NCBI GenBank assembly: GCA_003605035.1
Contig: QZKJ01000097.1
Location: forward strand, 1 to 40,316
Reading direction: 5' to 3'
Source: Desulfurivibrio sp.
Lineage (GTDB): Bacteria; Desulfobacterota; Desulfobulbia; Desulfobulbales; SURF-16
Length of the DNA stretch: 40,316 nucleotides
The position numbers were made by a program, and so were the translations under genes. The notes beneath the pieces are model-generated. The model searched no databases and was not told the DNA's origin. It saw only the letters and a list, made by a program, of their open reading frames with translations. The first letter of the stretch is position 1, and each line of letters starts with the position of its first letter. This document shows, piece by piece, positions 1 to 7,836 of the stretch.

Positions 1-318
1 CTGGCGCTCCACCACATTCTGGGTGGCGATGCCGGCGTGGTCCGTGCCCGGCACCCAGAGGGTATTGTAGCCCATCATGCGCTTGTAGCGCACCAGCACG
101 TCCTGCATGGTATTGTTCAAGGCATGGCCGACATGGAGCACGCCGGTGACGTTGGGCGGAGGAATGACGATGGAAAAAGAGGGGCGGGAAGGATCCATGC
201 CGGCCCTGAATTTTTTCTGCTGCTGCCACTGTTCGTACCACCTGCGTTCCACATCCGCGAATTCATAAGCCTTGGCAAGCAACTCCGCCGTCTCTGTCTG
301 GTCTGCTGTATTTGTCAT
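1..318 (-). CDS. valS: Valine--tRNA ligase, N-terminal part (runs off the window)
   Basis: Cytoplasmic class I aminoacyl-tRNA synthetase that charges tRNA-Val. Only the first 106 codons are present and the gene continues past base 1. The reverse-strand translation begins [20 protein letters not shown]. At about residues 52-65 it carries the [14 protein letters not shown] block, which is the ValS form of the class I HIGH nucleotide-binding motif, followed by the conserved [12 protein letters not shown] segment. The ATG at 318 has a plausible AAAGAG ribosome site about 7 bases upstream. It lies downstream of dgt on the same strand, separated by a short repeat element, so shared transcription is uncertain. 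The family assignment is very secure because the ValS-specific sequence around the HIGH motif is intact. Confidence 0.96.
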   Translation of the reverse strand, partial: MTNTADQTETAELLAKAYEFADVERRWYEQWQQQKKFRAGMDPSRPSFSIVIPPPNVTGVLHVGHALNNTMQDVLVRYKRMMGYNTLWVPGTDHAGIATQNVVERQ

Positions 319-383
319 GCTGATACTCTTTTTTCTTAACCCCGTGGGCCGTCCGGCCGAGTCGATTTGATTGAAAGCCATCC

Positions 384-524
384 GAGTTTCTTGCAAAATG
401 ACATAAAATCACTTCGCCGTCATTCCCGCGAAAGCGGGAATCCAGGAAACACTATGGATCCCGGGTCACGCTGCGCTTGCCCGGAATGACGAAACGAGCA
501 TTGTCGTCATTTTGCAAGAGCCTC
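384..524. mobile_element. MITE-like element with CTCTTGCAAAATGAC ends
   Basis: This is a 141-bp non-coding element. Its left end GAGTTTCTTGCAAAATGAC (384-402) is the inverted copy, with two mismatches, of the right end (to 524). Inside is a perfect hairpin, ATTCCCGC / GCGGGAAT with a GAAA loop (422-441). A second inverted pair, CGTCATTCC and GGAATGACG, surrounds it. No transposase is encoded. The same ends occur at 20754-20930. I see no clear target duplication. It separates dgt from valS. Confidence 0.6.
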
Positions 525-553
525 ACCCTGCTGCGGGAAAAAACCTGACTACT

Positions 554-1624
554 TTACTGCACACTCCACCTTTTGGGAAAGAAAATATTTGTATAGAGAT
601 CCAGGGCGTAACGGTCCGTCATGCCGGCGATGAAATCGCATACCTTGCGCGGCCGTTCGGTTTCCTCGCCGTAGGCGGTGGAAACTTCCCAGATGCCGCC
701 GCTGGGCAGTTTCACATCCTCTTCCATGAAATAAAAGTAGAGATCGCGGATGATCTTCATCGCCTTGATGAATTCCCGGTGCACGCAGGGGGTCTGGTAG
801 ACGTTTTCAAAGAGGAAATTGCGCAGGTCGGAGGTGGCCTCAAGGATCTTCGGGCTCATCACCAGGCGCGACTCGCCGGCGTCAATGGTGTTCATGATCA
901 GATCATTGACCATGGCGCTGATCCTCAGGGAATTCGTTTCGCCGAGATCCGCCCGGATATGGCCGAGCATGTCCTTTTCCTCGATGAGTCCGGCCCGGAT
1001 GGCATCATCAAGATCATGATTGACATAGGCCAGGATATCGGCCACCCTGACCACCTGTCCCTCCAGGGTCTCCGGCAGTTCGGCAAGATCGTCGGGCAGG
1101 ATGTCCCTGCGGCCCTTGGAGTGCTTGAGGATGCCGTCCCGCACCTCATAGGTCAGATTCAGCCCTTTTCCCTTGTTTTCCAGCACATCAACCACCCGCA
1201 GGCTCTGTTCGTAATGCTTGAAGCCGCCGGGATGCAGCTCATTGAGCACCGCCTCGCCGGCATGGCCGAAAGGGGTGTGGCCGAGGTCATGGCCCAGGGC
1301 GATGGCCTCGATGAGATGGCCGTTGAGACGCAGGGCCACGCCGATGGTGCGGGCGATCTGGGCGACCTCCAGGGCATGGGTCAGCCTGGTGCGGTAATGG
1401 TCCCCGGTGGGCGCGAGAAAGACCTGGGTCTTGTGGGTCAGGCGCCTGAAGGTCTTGGAATGGATGATGCGGTCCCGGTCCCGCTGGAAGGCGACCCGGA
1501 TGGGACACTCGGCTTCCTCCCTTGCTCTTCCCCTGCTGTTTTTGGTATGGCAGGCAAAGGGGGAGAGGTTTCTGGCCTCCCGGTCCTCGATTTCATGGCG
1601 GAGACAGCGTATCGAATTATTCAT
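554..1624 (-). CDS. dgt: dGTPase-like deoxynucleoside triphosphate triphosphohydrolase
   Basis: HD-superfamily metal enzyme of the type 2 dGTPase group, predicted to split dNTPs into deoxynucleosides and tripolyphosphate in the cytoplasm. The 356-residue length is usual for this group. The N-terminal signature DRDRIIHSKTFRRLTHKTQV (about 49-68), the metal-binding LTHALEVAQIAR (His83) and ALGHDLGHTPFGHAGE (His112-Asp113) are all present. The start at 1624 matches the family N-terminus, but there is no clear Shine-Dalgarno sequence. The start lies only 7 bases after the T-tract of a strong terminator hairpin, so the gene needs its own promoter or read-through. The substrate (dGTP or other dNTPs) cannot be told from sequence. 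Confidence 0.93.
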   Translation of the reverse strand: MNNSIRCLRHEIEDREARNLSPFACHTKNSRGRAREEAECPIRVAFQRDRDRIIHSKTFRRLTHKTQVFLAPTGDHYRTRLTHALEVAQIARTIGVALRLNGHLIEAIALGHDLGHTPFGHAGEAVLNELHPGGFKHYEQSLRVVDVLENKGKGLNLTYEVRDGILKHSKGRRDILPDDLAELPETLEGQVVRVADILAYVNHDLDDAIRAGLIEEKDMLGHIRADLGETNSLRISAMVNDLIMNTIDAGESRLVMSPKILEATSDLRNFLFENVYQTPCVHREFIKAMKIIRDLYFYFMEEDVKLPSGGIWEVSTAYGEETERPRKVCDFIAGMTDRYALDLYTNIFFPKRWSVQ

Positions 1625-1631
1625 GGCATTA

Positions 1632-1671
1632 TCAAAAAACTACCCACAGAGGAGCAGCGTCCTCTGTGGGT
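1632..1671 (-). terminator. Intrinsic terminator of the carbonic anhydrase gene
   Basis: A perfect 12-bp stem, ACCCACAGAGGA / TCCTCTGTGGGT, with a 6-base loop (1642-1671). Read on the minus strand it is followed by AGTTTTTTG. It lies between the carbonic anhydrase stop and the dgt start, and fits a rho-independent terminator acting on minus-strand transcripts. Confidence 0.85.
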
Positions 1672-1712
1672 TTCTGTCAGATATAACAGCTATCTGTATG
1701 ATTTACCGTAAC

Positions 1713-2519
1713 TTATTGAACCCGGCTGCTCACATGGGTGACCACCGGTCCACGGGTGAGATCCTTCATAACCGGATGTTGCATGATCATGTTCGGAGAC
1801 TTTTCACCGTTGATGTTGGTGATGATCAGCGAGCCGCGTCCCTGACCGTAAATATCATTGAAATCATAGACGGCGCCGACCAGCACCAGATCGCCATGGG
1901 CAACTTTCTCTTCATACAGCTTCATGGAGTAATCAACCTGATAATCAACATTGCGCTCGACATTCTTGGCCCAGCGCTCCTTGAACTCGCCGCTCTGGTC
2001 ATCCATGGCGATAACCGGCCGCAGCGGATCAAGTTCCTTTTTAATGCTGGCGGTTTCCCCGGAATAATCGCCCATGGCCGCCTTCACCGCACCACAGCTC
2101 GAATGGCCGAGGATCATGAGCACCTTGGTCGGCAGATGGCGCACGCCATAATCAACCGAACCTGCTGCGTTGCTCACCTGATTGCCGATGTTCCTGATCA
2201 CGAAGATATTGTTATCCGGCACAAATCCGAAAAGGTGGGAGTGCACCCGGGAATCGGAGCAGGTGACCACCGTCAGCACAGGAGACTGGCTGTTCTGAAA
2301 GGGCTCATAATACTTGCTGTCATGGTTCATCTTGAATCTTTCGTTTCCCTCGATAACCTCCCGCATGGTTTCGCTGGCTGAGATTTCAGGCTGGGCTGCT
2401 GCAGCGCCGTGGCCGCCGCCGTGCTCCTCGCCGTGATCAGCGGCCATCGCCAGCGGTGCTGCGGCAAACAGGGCGGAAAAACTTAAGGCTAGAAAAGCGT
2501 TTTGCAATACTTTTTTCAT
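1713..2519 (-). CDS. Exported beta-class carbonic anhydrase
   Basis: Zinc enzyme interconverting CO2 and bicarbonate. The zinc-site residues of the beta class are visible: Cys87 and Asp89-x-Arg91 in CSDSR, then His139 and Cys142 in HSSC. The N-terminus is a signal peptide (KK, hydrophobic core, cleavage near AMA-ADH, about residue 27), so the enzyme should act in the periplasm. A histidine- and glycine-rich segment (HGEEHGGGHG, about 29-38) follows and may bind metal. The ATG at 2519 has a GGAGG site 6 bases upstream. The gene appears monocistronic, with a long leader and its own terminator. A role in supplying or trapping bicarbonate for an autotrophic or sulfur-oxidising/disproportionating metabolism is inference. 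Confidence 0.92.
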   Translation of the reverse strand: MKKVLQNAFLALSFSALFAAAPLAMAADHGEEHGGGHGAAAAQPEISASETMREVIEGNERFKMNHDSKYYEPFQNSQSPVLTVVTCSDSRVHSHLFGFVPDNNIFVIRNIGNQVSNAAGSVDYGVRHLPTKVLMILGHSSCGAVKAAMGDYSGETASIKKELDPLRPVIAMDDQSGEFKERWAKNVERNVDYQVDYSMKLYEEKVAHGDLVLVGAVYDFNDIYGQGRGSLIITNINGEKSPNMIMQHPVMKDLTRGPVVTHVSSRVQ

Positions 2520-2962
2520 GGCAATCCTCCAGTGAAATTCAGGTATTCGGGTTTTATCTCAGGCTGTTATGCTGTTTTTTCAATCTTCCCGCAACGCGGA
2601 AACCCCGGCGCCGGTCCAAAAGAACCGGGACCGTGGCGGCCGTGGCGTCAGGGCTTCCTGCGCGGTCTGGCTTTCAGGCAGCGGAGATTGCTCTGCCGTG
2701 CTCTGCCGCGGCCAGGATATGCCGGGGAAACCGCTACGACATTACTGGCAAATTTTATGCTGGTCAAGAAGTTGTCATCATTATATAGAACAAAATGAAT
2801 ACTTATTCAAAAAAAAACAGAACCTGATGTTTTTAGGGGCCGTTAAGAATAACCGTTACTTTTCTGACAATTTCGTTACGGCCCCTTATGCCGTTTACAG
2901 CATTGCACTGTTACAGTTATTTTTGAACAACGGCTTACCTGGAAAATGCCTTGAGTATTGCC
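2520..2962. other. 443-bp intergenic region upstream of the carbonic anhydrase
   Basis: No convincing gene is visible. The region has two halves. Bases 2580-2720 are GC-rich with small inverted repeats, for example CGGTCC / GGACCG at 2612-2633. Bases 2740-2900 are AT-rich and contain a perfect minus-strand TATAAT and an AGGGGCCGT / ACGGCCCCT inverted repeat (2835-2843 and 2878-2886). The latter may be part of the end of the ABC-F transcript but lacks a T-tract. If the TATAAT is used, the carbonic anhydrase mRNA would have a leader of about 250 bases. Confidence 0.5.
2780..2810 (-). promoter_or_regulatory. Candidate sigma-70 promoter for the carbonic anhydrase gene
   Basis: On the minus strand there is a perfect -10 box TATAAT (2785-2780) and a -35-like TTGAAT (2810-2805), with a long 19-base spacer. 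The -10 match is strong and the spacing is poor. Assignment is tentative. Confidence 0.35.
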
Positions 2963-4936
2963 TCAGGCCGCAAAGGAATTTTCAATCTGTTCAACCTTCT
3001 CCTGATTGACTTCCCATTGCTGGTAGAAGCGGGCCAGCCTGCGTTCAACCCCCGCATATTCCTTACTTTTTTCTGAAAAAAGCTCCTGGTCCTTATAGAG
3101 CTCAGGGTCGGCCAGCAGCTCCTCAAGCTCGGCTTTGCGGGATTCGAGACTGTCGATCTCCTTTTCCGCCTCTCTGATCTTGGCAAGAAAAGGTTTCAGC
3201 AGGCTGTTTTTCTCCTCCCTGATTCTGGCCTGTTCCTGCCTGGCCTTTTTCCCTTTTGCCGTTGCCGCCGCAAGAGACTGCTCGGCAGGGGAGGGGGAGG
3301 GCATTGCGACTGGCGCCGCATGTTGCCTTTCCCTGGCCGTCTTCTCCAGATAATAGGTCAGGTTGCCGTCAAAGAGGGTGGCCCCGCCGTTTTTGATCTC
3401 CAGCACCTTGTTGACGAAATGATCGAGGAAATAACGGTTGTGGCTGACAATGATGATGGTGCCGTCATACTGGGCCAGGGCCTCCTGCAGGATCTCCTGG
3501 GACATCATGTCCAGATGGTTGGTGGGCTCATCCATGATCAGCAGGTTGGCCGGGGTGGCGATCATCTTGGCCAGGGCCAGCCGGCTCTTTTCTCCGCCGG
3601 ACAGGACCTGCACCTTCTTGTCCACCTCATCTCCCTTGAAGAGAAAGGCCCCCAGCAGCGACCTGGTCTGGGTGACGGTTTTATCCGCCTCAACCTGGTT
3701 GATGGTCTCGAGCACCGTATACTGGGGAGCCAGTTCCTGGGCCTGGTGCTGGCCGAAGTAGGAGAGGGTAATGTTGTGGCCGAGACGGATGGCGCCGCTG
3801 CCGGCCGGGGTCAGTCCGGCCAGGATCTTCACCAGGGTGGATTTGCCGGCGCCGTTCACCCCGACAATGGCCATCTTGTCGCCCCGCTGCAGTTCAAAGC
3901 CCAGCTGGGCAAAAACCTCCTTGCTGCCGTAGCTCTTGCAGAGATCGCTGACGGCAATGGCCAGTCTGCCGCTGGCCGGGGCCGGGGGAAAGCGGAAGGA
4001 GATTTTCTGTTCCGTGTCCTCAAGCTCGATCACCTCCATCTTCTCGAGCTGCCGCATGCGGCTCTGGGCCTGCTTGGCTTTGGTCGATTTGGCCCGGAAC
4101 CGCTCGATGAAACGTTTGGTCTGGTCGATCCTGGCCTGCTGGTTGGCATAGGCGGCCCGCTGGATCTGCAGCCGCAGCTCTTTCTCCTTGACATAACAGG
4201 AATAATTTCCCTTGTACACGGTGAGATTGCCCAGGCTCAACTCCCAGGTACTGGTGGTCATGTTGTCGAGAAAGGCCCGGTCATGGGAGACAATGATCAG
4301 GGCGCCGGGATAGGAGGAGAGAAACTCCTCCAGCCAGGTCAGTGATTCAATGTCCAGATGGTTGGTCGGCTCGTCGAGAAAGAGAAAGGAGGGGGCGGCC
4401 AGCAGCTGCTTGGCCAGCATCAGGCGCATCAGCCAGCCGCCGCTGAACGACTGGCAGCTGCGGCCAAGGTCGCTTTCCTGAAATCCCAGGCCGGCCAGCA
4501 CCTTTTCAATGGTCGCCTTGATGCGGAAAACGTTGGAATGATCAAGTTCATGCTGCAGCTCGCCCTGCCGGTTGACCAGCTCCTGCATGACGGCCGGATC
4601 AGCCAGTGGGGCGGCCAGGGTGTGGTTGATGGCATCCAGCTCTTTTTGCTTGGCCAGCAGCGGCGCAAAGGCGCTTTCCGCTTCCTCGTAAAGGGTGCTG
4701 CCCGGATTGAGCCCGACAATTTCCTGGGGCAGATAGCCGCAGGTGACCTGGCGTGAGCGGGTGACCACCCCGGGATCCGTCTCGGCAATGCCGGCGAGGA
4801 TCTTGAGCAGGGTTGACTTGCCGGCGCCGTTGACCCCCACCAGGCCGATGCGGTCCCGCAGGTTGATGCGGCCGCTGATATTTTTAAATAAGTGTTTGGC
4901 TCCGTATTGAATGGAGAGGTTGTTAATGGTAATCAT
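2963..4936 (-). CDS. ABC-F family ATP-binding protein (translation factor type)
   Basis: Soluble protein with two ATP-binding cassettes and no membrane segment, as in the ribosome-associated ABC-F proteins. Cassette 1 has Walker A GVNGAGKS (34-41), signature FSGGW (164-168) and Walker B with LFLDEPTNHLD (186-196). Cassette 2 has Walker A GVNGAGKS (359-366), signature LSGGEKS and LIMDEPTNHLD. Between them is the basic linker RFRAKSTKAKQAQSR (about 280-294), which in the family contacts P-site tRNA. The last 90 residues are a charged coiled-coil extension, as in Uup and YheS subfamilies. I cannot choose the subfamily, so no symbol is given. The ATG at 4936 lacks a clear Shine-Dalgarno sequence. 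It is divergent from the DUF362 gene across a repeat-containing spacer. Confidence 0.92.
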   Translation of the reverse strand: MITINNLSIQYGAKHLFKNISGRINLRDRIGLVGVNGAGKSTLLKILAGIAETDPGVVTRSRQVTCGYLPQEIVGLNPGSTLYEEAESAFAPLLAKQKELDAINHTLAAPLADPAVMQELVNRQGELQHELDHSNVFRIKATIEKVLAGLGFQESDLGRSCQSFSGGWLMRLMLAKQLLAAPSFLFLDEPTNHLDIESLTWLEEFLSSYPGALIIVSHDRAFLDNMTTSTWELSLGNLTVYKGNYSCYVKEKELRLQIQRAAYANQQARIDQTKRFIERFRAKSTKAKQAQSRMRQLEKMEVIELEDTEQKISFRFPPAPASGRLAIAVSDLCKSYGSKEVFAQLGFELQRGDKMAIVGVNGAGKSTLVKILAGLTPAGSGAIRLGHNITLSYFGQHQAQELAPQYTVLETINQVEADKTVTQTRSLLGAFLFKGDEVDKKVQVLSGGEKSRLALAKMIATPANLLIMDEPTNHLDMMSQEILQEALAQYDGTIIIVSHNRYFLDHFVNKVLEIKNGGATLFDGNLTYYLEKTARERQHAAPVAMPSPSPAEQSLAAATAKGKKARQEQARIREEKNSLLKPFLAKIREAEKEIDSLESRKAELEELLADPELYKDQELFSEKSKEYAGVERRLARFYQQWEVNQEKVEQIENSFAA

Positions 4937-4968
4937 AGAATATCATCGCTGTACTGGGAAAACTTTTT

Positions 4969-5037
4969 AAGTGCCTACAACCTTTAATTTTAGGCACTCT
5001 AGGCACTTTAGCGTACTTTAAGTACTTGAGAAGGTTG
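4969..5037. repeat. Nested inverted-repeat element in a divergent promoter region
   Basis: AAGTGCCTA (4969-4977) is answered by TAGGCACT (4991-4998) and a second copy TAGGCACTTTA (5000-5010). The outer arms CAACCTT (4978-4984) and AAGGTTG (5031-5037) pair, and GTACTT-T-AAGTAC (5013-5025) forms an inner palindrome. The right arm provides the likely Shine-Dalgarno sequence of the DUF362 gene. It looks like a small dispersed repeat or a compound operator; the sequence does not decide between them. Confidence 0.5.
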
Positions 5038-5039
5038 CC

Positions 5040-5870
5040 ATGCACATAGCAGAAAAGCCCGGAAAAGGCACTGTTTTTTCAATTGATTATACGGACTGGC
5101 ACCAAAGCCTCAAAATGCTGCTGGAAAAAAGCGGCCTGGCAGACCGGCTCCAGGACCGGCAGCGGATCCTGATCAAGCCCAACCTGGTGGAGGCCATGAA
5201 ACCGCCGATCACCACCCCGGTCGCCCTGGTCGGCTCGCTGGTGGACCTGCTGCGGCAGATGGCCCCCCACTGTGCAATCATGATCGGCGAGGGCTGCGGT
5301 TCGGCCCAGTACGACACCTGGCATGTCTTCAAACAGCTTGGCTATGCCGCACTTGCGGCGGACAGGAAAATCGAACTGCTTGACCTCAATGAAGAGAGCT
5401 GTGTGGTCAGGGAAAATAACAAGTTCCCCAGGTTGCCGAAAATCTATCTGCCGGCCGTGCTCTTTGACTCTTTTCTCCTGTCGGTGCCGGTGCTCAAGGC
5501 CCACAGTCTGGCAGAGGTGACCCTGACCATGAAGAACATGATGGGCGCCGCACCGCCGACGCATTATCAGCAGGGCGGCCACTGGAAAAAGGCCTCTTTC
5601 CATGACGGCATTCATGCCGCCATCTTTGACCTGAACCGCTACCGCACCCCTGATTTCACCATTCTGGACGCCACGGTGGGCATGGCCGAGGCCCATCTCT
5701 GGGGGCCGGTCTGCCGGCCTGCCAGAAACAAGCTCGCCGCAGGCTTTGATCCGGTGGCCATCGACGCCTGGGGCGCGACCCTGCTTGGCCGCGACTGGCG
5801 CAAAATCGGCCATATCCGCCTGGCGGACGGGGTGCTGGGCAGCGGGGAATTCACGGAGGTACGCTGTTAG
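5040..5870 (+). CDS. DUF362 domain protein
   Basis: A 276-residue protein of the DUF362 family. Recognisable blocks are RILIKPNLVEA (about 42-52), IGEGCGS (about 82-88), the SVPVLKAHSLAEVTLTMKNM stretch (about 152-171) and the C-terminal GFDPVAIDAWGATLLG. The iron-sulfur ferredoxin extension found on many DUF362 proteins is absent. There is no signal peptide, so it is probably cytoplasmic. The function of the family is not firmly known. The start at 5040 follows an AGAAGG site. Its last 4 bases overlap the end of the convergent ppsR gene, leaving no room for a terminator. Confidence 0.85.
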   Translation: MHIAEKPGKGTVFSIDYTDWHQSLKMLLEKSGLADRLQDRQRILIKPNLVEAMKPPITTPVALVGSLVDLLRQMAPHCAIMIGEGCGSAQYDTWHVFKQLGYAALAADRKIELLDLNEESCVVRENNKFPRLPKIYLPAVLFDSFLLSVPVLKAHSLAEVTLTMKNMMGAAPPTHYQQGGHWKKASFHDGIHAAIFDLNRYRTPDFTILDATVGMAEAHLWGPVCRPARNKLAAGFDPVAIDAWGATLLGRDWRKIGHIRLADGVLGSGEFTEVRC

Positions 5871-6694
5871 GGACGCAGCATGACCTTCTTCTTCGGCAGC
5901 TCGATAACCTGGCAGATCTGGGTGGCGATTTCTTCGATGGATTTTCCGGATGATGAGACGCTGGGAATCCGGTTGCGGCGGTAAATCTCTTCCGCCTGCT
6001 GAATTTCCTCCCGGCAGGTGGATATTTTGGCATATTTGCTGGCCGGATAGCGTTTTTCCCGGACACTGCTCAAGAATTCCGGGGAAATGGTCAGACCGAC
6101 CAGCCGTTTGGTTACCGCCTTCAGTTCCGGCGGCAGCTTGTATTGATTCAGATATTCACTGGTCAGCGGGAAATTGGCTGCCTTGTAACCCATCTGGGTG
6201 GCCAGATAGACGCTGACCGGGGTTTTGCCGGCCCGGGAAACCCCGAGGATGATGATATCCGCCTCATTGTATTCGTGACTCTTGGTGCCGTCATCGTGCT
6301 CCAGGCAGTAATGAATGGCCTCGACCCTTCTGCCCATCTCCATGCCATCCATGTGGTGGGAAAAGCCAGGCACCCGCAGGGCACTGGTCTCCAGGGACCG
6401 TTCCAGATCATCCAGCAGGGAACCGAAGATATCGAAGAACTCCACCTCCGGGCTGTCGAAGACATTGCGGATATCAGGGTCCAGGATGGAGATGAAGACC
6501 AGAGGCCGTCTGCCGCCGGACCGCTTGAGGATGGCCCGCATGATTTCCCTGGCCTGGCTGACCGTCCGGACAAAGGGATAGCTTTCTTCAAGAAAGTTGA
6601 TTTCCGGAAACTGGCAGGTGAGGGCCTGTCCCAGGTTGGTCACCAGGATGCCGGTGCTGTCTGAGATATAATAAACGTCCTTTGAATTCCACAT
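5867..6694 (-). CDS. ppsR: PEP synthase regulatory protein (DUF299 kinase/pyrophosphorylase)
   Basis: Bifunctional ADP-dependent kinase and phosphate-dependent pyrophosphorylase that turns phosphoenolpyruvate synthase off and on by modifying a threonine next to the catalytic histidine. The 275-residue length, the N-terminal VYYISDSTGILVTNLG and the P-loop-like GVSRAGKTP (151-159) are typical of this DUF299 family. The C-terminal half includes ANFPLT and LVGLTISPEFLSSVREKR. Related proteins regulate pyruvate phosphate dikinase instead. I favour PEP synthase because ppsA, with a threonine two residues before its catalytic histidine, is encoded at 37805-40258. No dikinase is visible here. The two genes are not in one operon. 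Confidence 0.9.
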   Translation of the reverse strand: MWNSKDVYYISDSTGILVTNLGQALTCQFPEINFLEESYPFVRTVSQAREIMRAILKRSGGRRPLVFISILDPDIRNVFDSPEVEFFDIFGSLLDDLERSLETSALRVPGFSHHMDGMEMGRRVEAIHYCLEHDDGTKSHEYNEADIIILGVSRAGKTPVSVYLATQMGYKAANFPLTSEYLNQYKLPPELKAVTKRLVGLTISPEFLSSVREKRYPASKYAKISTCREEIQQAEEIYRRNRIPSVSSSGKSIEEIATQICQVIELPKKKVMLRP

Positions 6695-6794
6695 GCTGTA
6701 AACTATAAAAAATCAGAGGACAAAAGTCAAAAGGATCAGTTGGTGCTGGAGGGGATTTGTTTTTCCCGCCTTTTCCGGCAGGGGAGATGCTGCC

Positions 6795-6831
6795 GCACCG
6801 CCCCGGGCAGGCGGCACGGCCGGGGCGGTGC
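6795..6831. other. Strong GC-rich hairpin after the 300-residue unknown gene
   Basis: GCACCGCCCCGG (6795-6806) and CCGGGGCGGTGC (6820-6831) form a perfect 12-bp stem with a 13-base loop. It starts 20 bases after the stop codon of the minus-strand gene ending at 6852. No T-tract follows on either strand, so it is at best an atypical terminator or an mRNA 3' stabiliser. Confidence 0.5.
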
Positions 6832-6851
6832 GAACTGCGGAGGGATCTGGA

Positions 6852-7754
6852 TCAAACGGCGTACAGCCAGTTGGAGAATTCCTGCAGGAAATTGTCTTTC
6901 AGCATATTTTTCCGGCTGGAAAGGGCAGGATGCTCCATACCCTCTGTTTTACCGGCAATGGCTTCATGCACCAGGGATGGACCGAACGGCGCCAGGCGCG
7001 GATGTTTGGCCACGGTTTCCTGCACCCTGTTCATCATCCGGCGGGCTGCCGGAACATGCTCGTCCTGCCGGGGCAGGACGGCATCCGCGGCGGCCTGCGG
7101 CTCAGCATTTTTTGTCTCGAGAAATTCCTTGATCTGCTGCCACTGGGCCTGCAGCATCTCGGCGTATTTCATTTCCTCGGTGTGGGCCTCTTCAGCTATC
7201 TCCGGCAGTTCGGCAAAAATATCAGCCAGGGAGTCGCCAAGATCCGCAGAGGCGGGCACGGGATGATAATCGGTAATCTGCGACGAAGCGGACCAGCTGG
7301 CCTGGTAACTGAACGAGGCGGAGAGCTGGGAGATGGAACCCATATCCCCGATGTTCATGGCCTGGTCCATGGCTGCGGCCAGGTTGCCGCTGAAAAAATG
7401 TTCGGCAATGGAGGTCAGATCATTCATGAGATTCTGGATATCCGCCAGTTCCTCCTCGCTCAGATCGCCTTGCACGGAAAAGCTGAAGGCGTCAACACTC
7501 AAGGCTGAGGTGGTAAAATTCATGCCCTGCTGCAGGGGGCTGGCCCATTTTTCCGAGGCCAGGGCATAGGCCTGCTCCTGATAATTGGAGAGGGTCACCA
7601 CATCCCCTTCCGCCGTGGTGAAGGAGATGTCGGCCTGGCTGCGCTGGGACATGGCCTCGCTGTAGCTCTGGTAGTCCTTCTGCAGCCCGGGCGAGGAAAG
7701 CCGGGGAGCTTGGTGATAAGGCGCGGCATTGTTCTGCTGAATGGGACTTGTCAT
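6852..7754 (-). CDS. Unknown protein, likely sigma-28 (flagellar regulon) gene
   Basis: I do not recognise a named domain in this 300-residue protein. It is polar, with no signal peptide or membrane segment. An N-terminal strand-like segment ADISFTTAEGDVVTLSN (about 41-57) is followed by SVQGDLSEEELADIQNLMND (about 93-112) and an FFSGNLAAAMDQAMNIGD segment. A Ser/Ala-rich stretch and a helical, charged second half end in NFLQEFSNWLYAV. The style (TTAEGD..TLS, then GDLSEEELADI) resembles uncharacterised proteins I have seen in motile proteobacteria, but that is a weak recollection. The ATG at 7754 has a perfect GGAGG 6 bases upstream. A sigma-28-like promoter precedes it, immediately after glgP, which suggests a role in motility or surface behaviour. 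The gene is certainly real; the function is open. Confidence 0.8.
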   Translation of the reverse strand: MTSPIQQNNAAPYHQAPRLSSPGLQKDYQSYSEAMSQRSQADISFTTAEGDVVTLSNYQEQAYALASEKWASPLQQGMNFTTSALSVDAFSFSVQGDLSEEELADIQNLMNDLTSIAEHFFSGNLAAAMDQAMNIGDMGSISQLSASFSYQASWSASSQITDYHPVPASADLGDSLADIFAELPEIAEEAHTEEMKYAEMLQAQWQQIKEFLETKNAEPQAAADAVLPRQDEHVPAARRMMNRVQETVAKHPRLAPFGPSLVHEAIAGKTEGMEHPALSSRKNMLKDNFLQEFSNWLYAV

Positions 7755-7757
7755 GGC

Positions 7758-7836
7758 TTTCCTCCGATTTCAGACGATTGCTTGGCTGTCGGGATACTGA
7801 GACTTGTAAGAAGCGGATCGGCATTATCGGAGGAAA
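7758..7836 (-). promoter_or_regulatory. 11-bp inverted repeat able to sequester the Shine-Dalgarno sequence
   Basis: On the minus strand TTTCCTCCGAT (7836-7826) is the perfect complement of ATCGGAGGAAA (7768-7758), which contains the GGAGG ribosome site of the gene starting at 7754. The loop is 57 bases. The upstream arm lies inside the sigma-28 promoter spacer. It would therefore be present in glgP read-through RNA but absent from RNA started at that promoter. Confidence 0.55.

Noticed and set aside
512-1711. 399-codon open frame on the plus strand
   Set aside because: It is antisense to dgt, whose protein motifs are decisive. Long antisense frames are expected in this GC-rich codon usage.
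2835-2886. AGGGGCCGT / ACGGCCCCT repeat as a terminator
   Set aside because: The loop is 34 bases and no T-tract follows in the direction of the ABC-F transcript.
3320-4345. 341-codon plus-strand open frame
   Set aside because: Antisense shadow of the ABC-F gene, low-complexity Gly/Leu/Gln composition.
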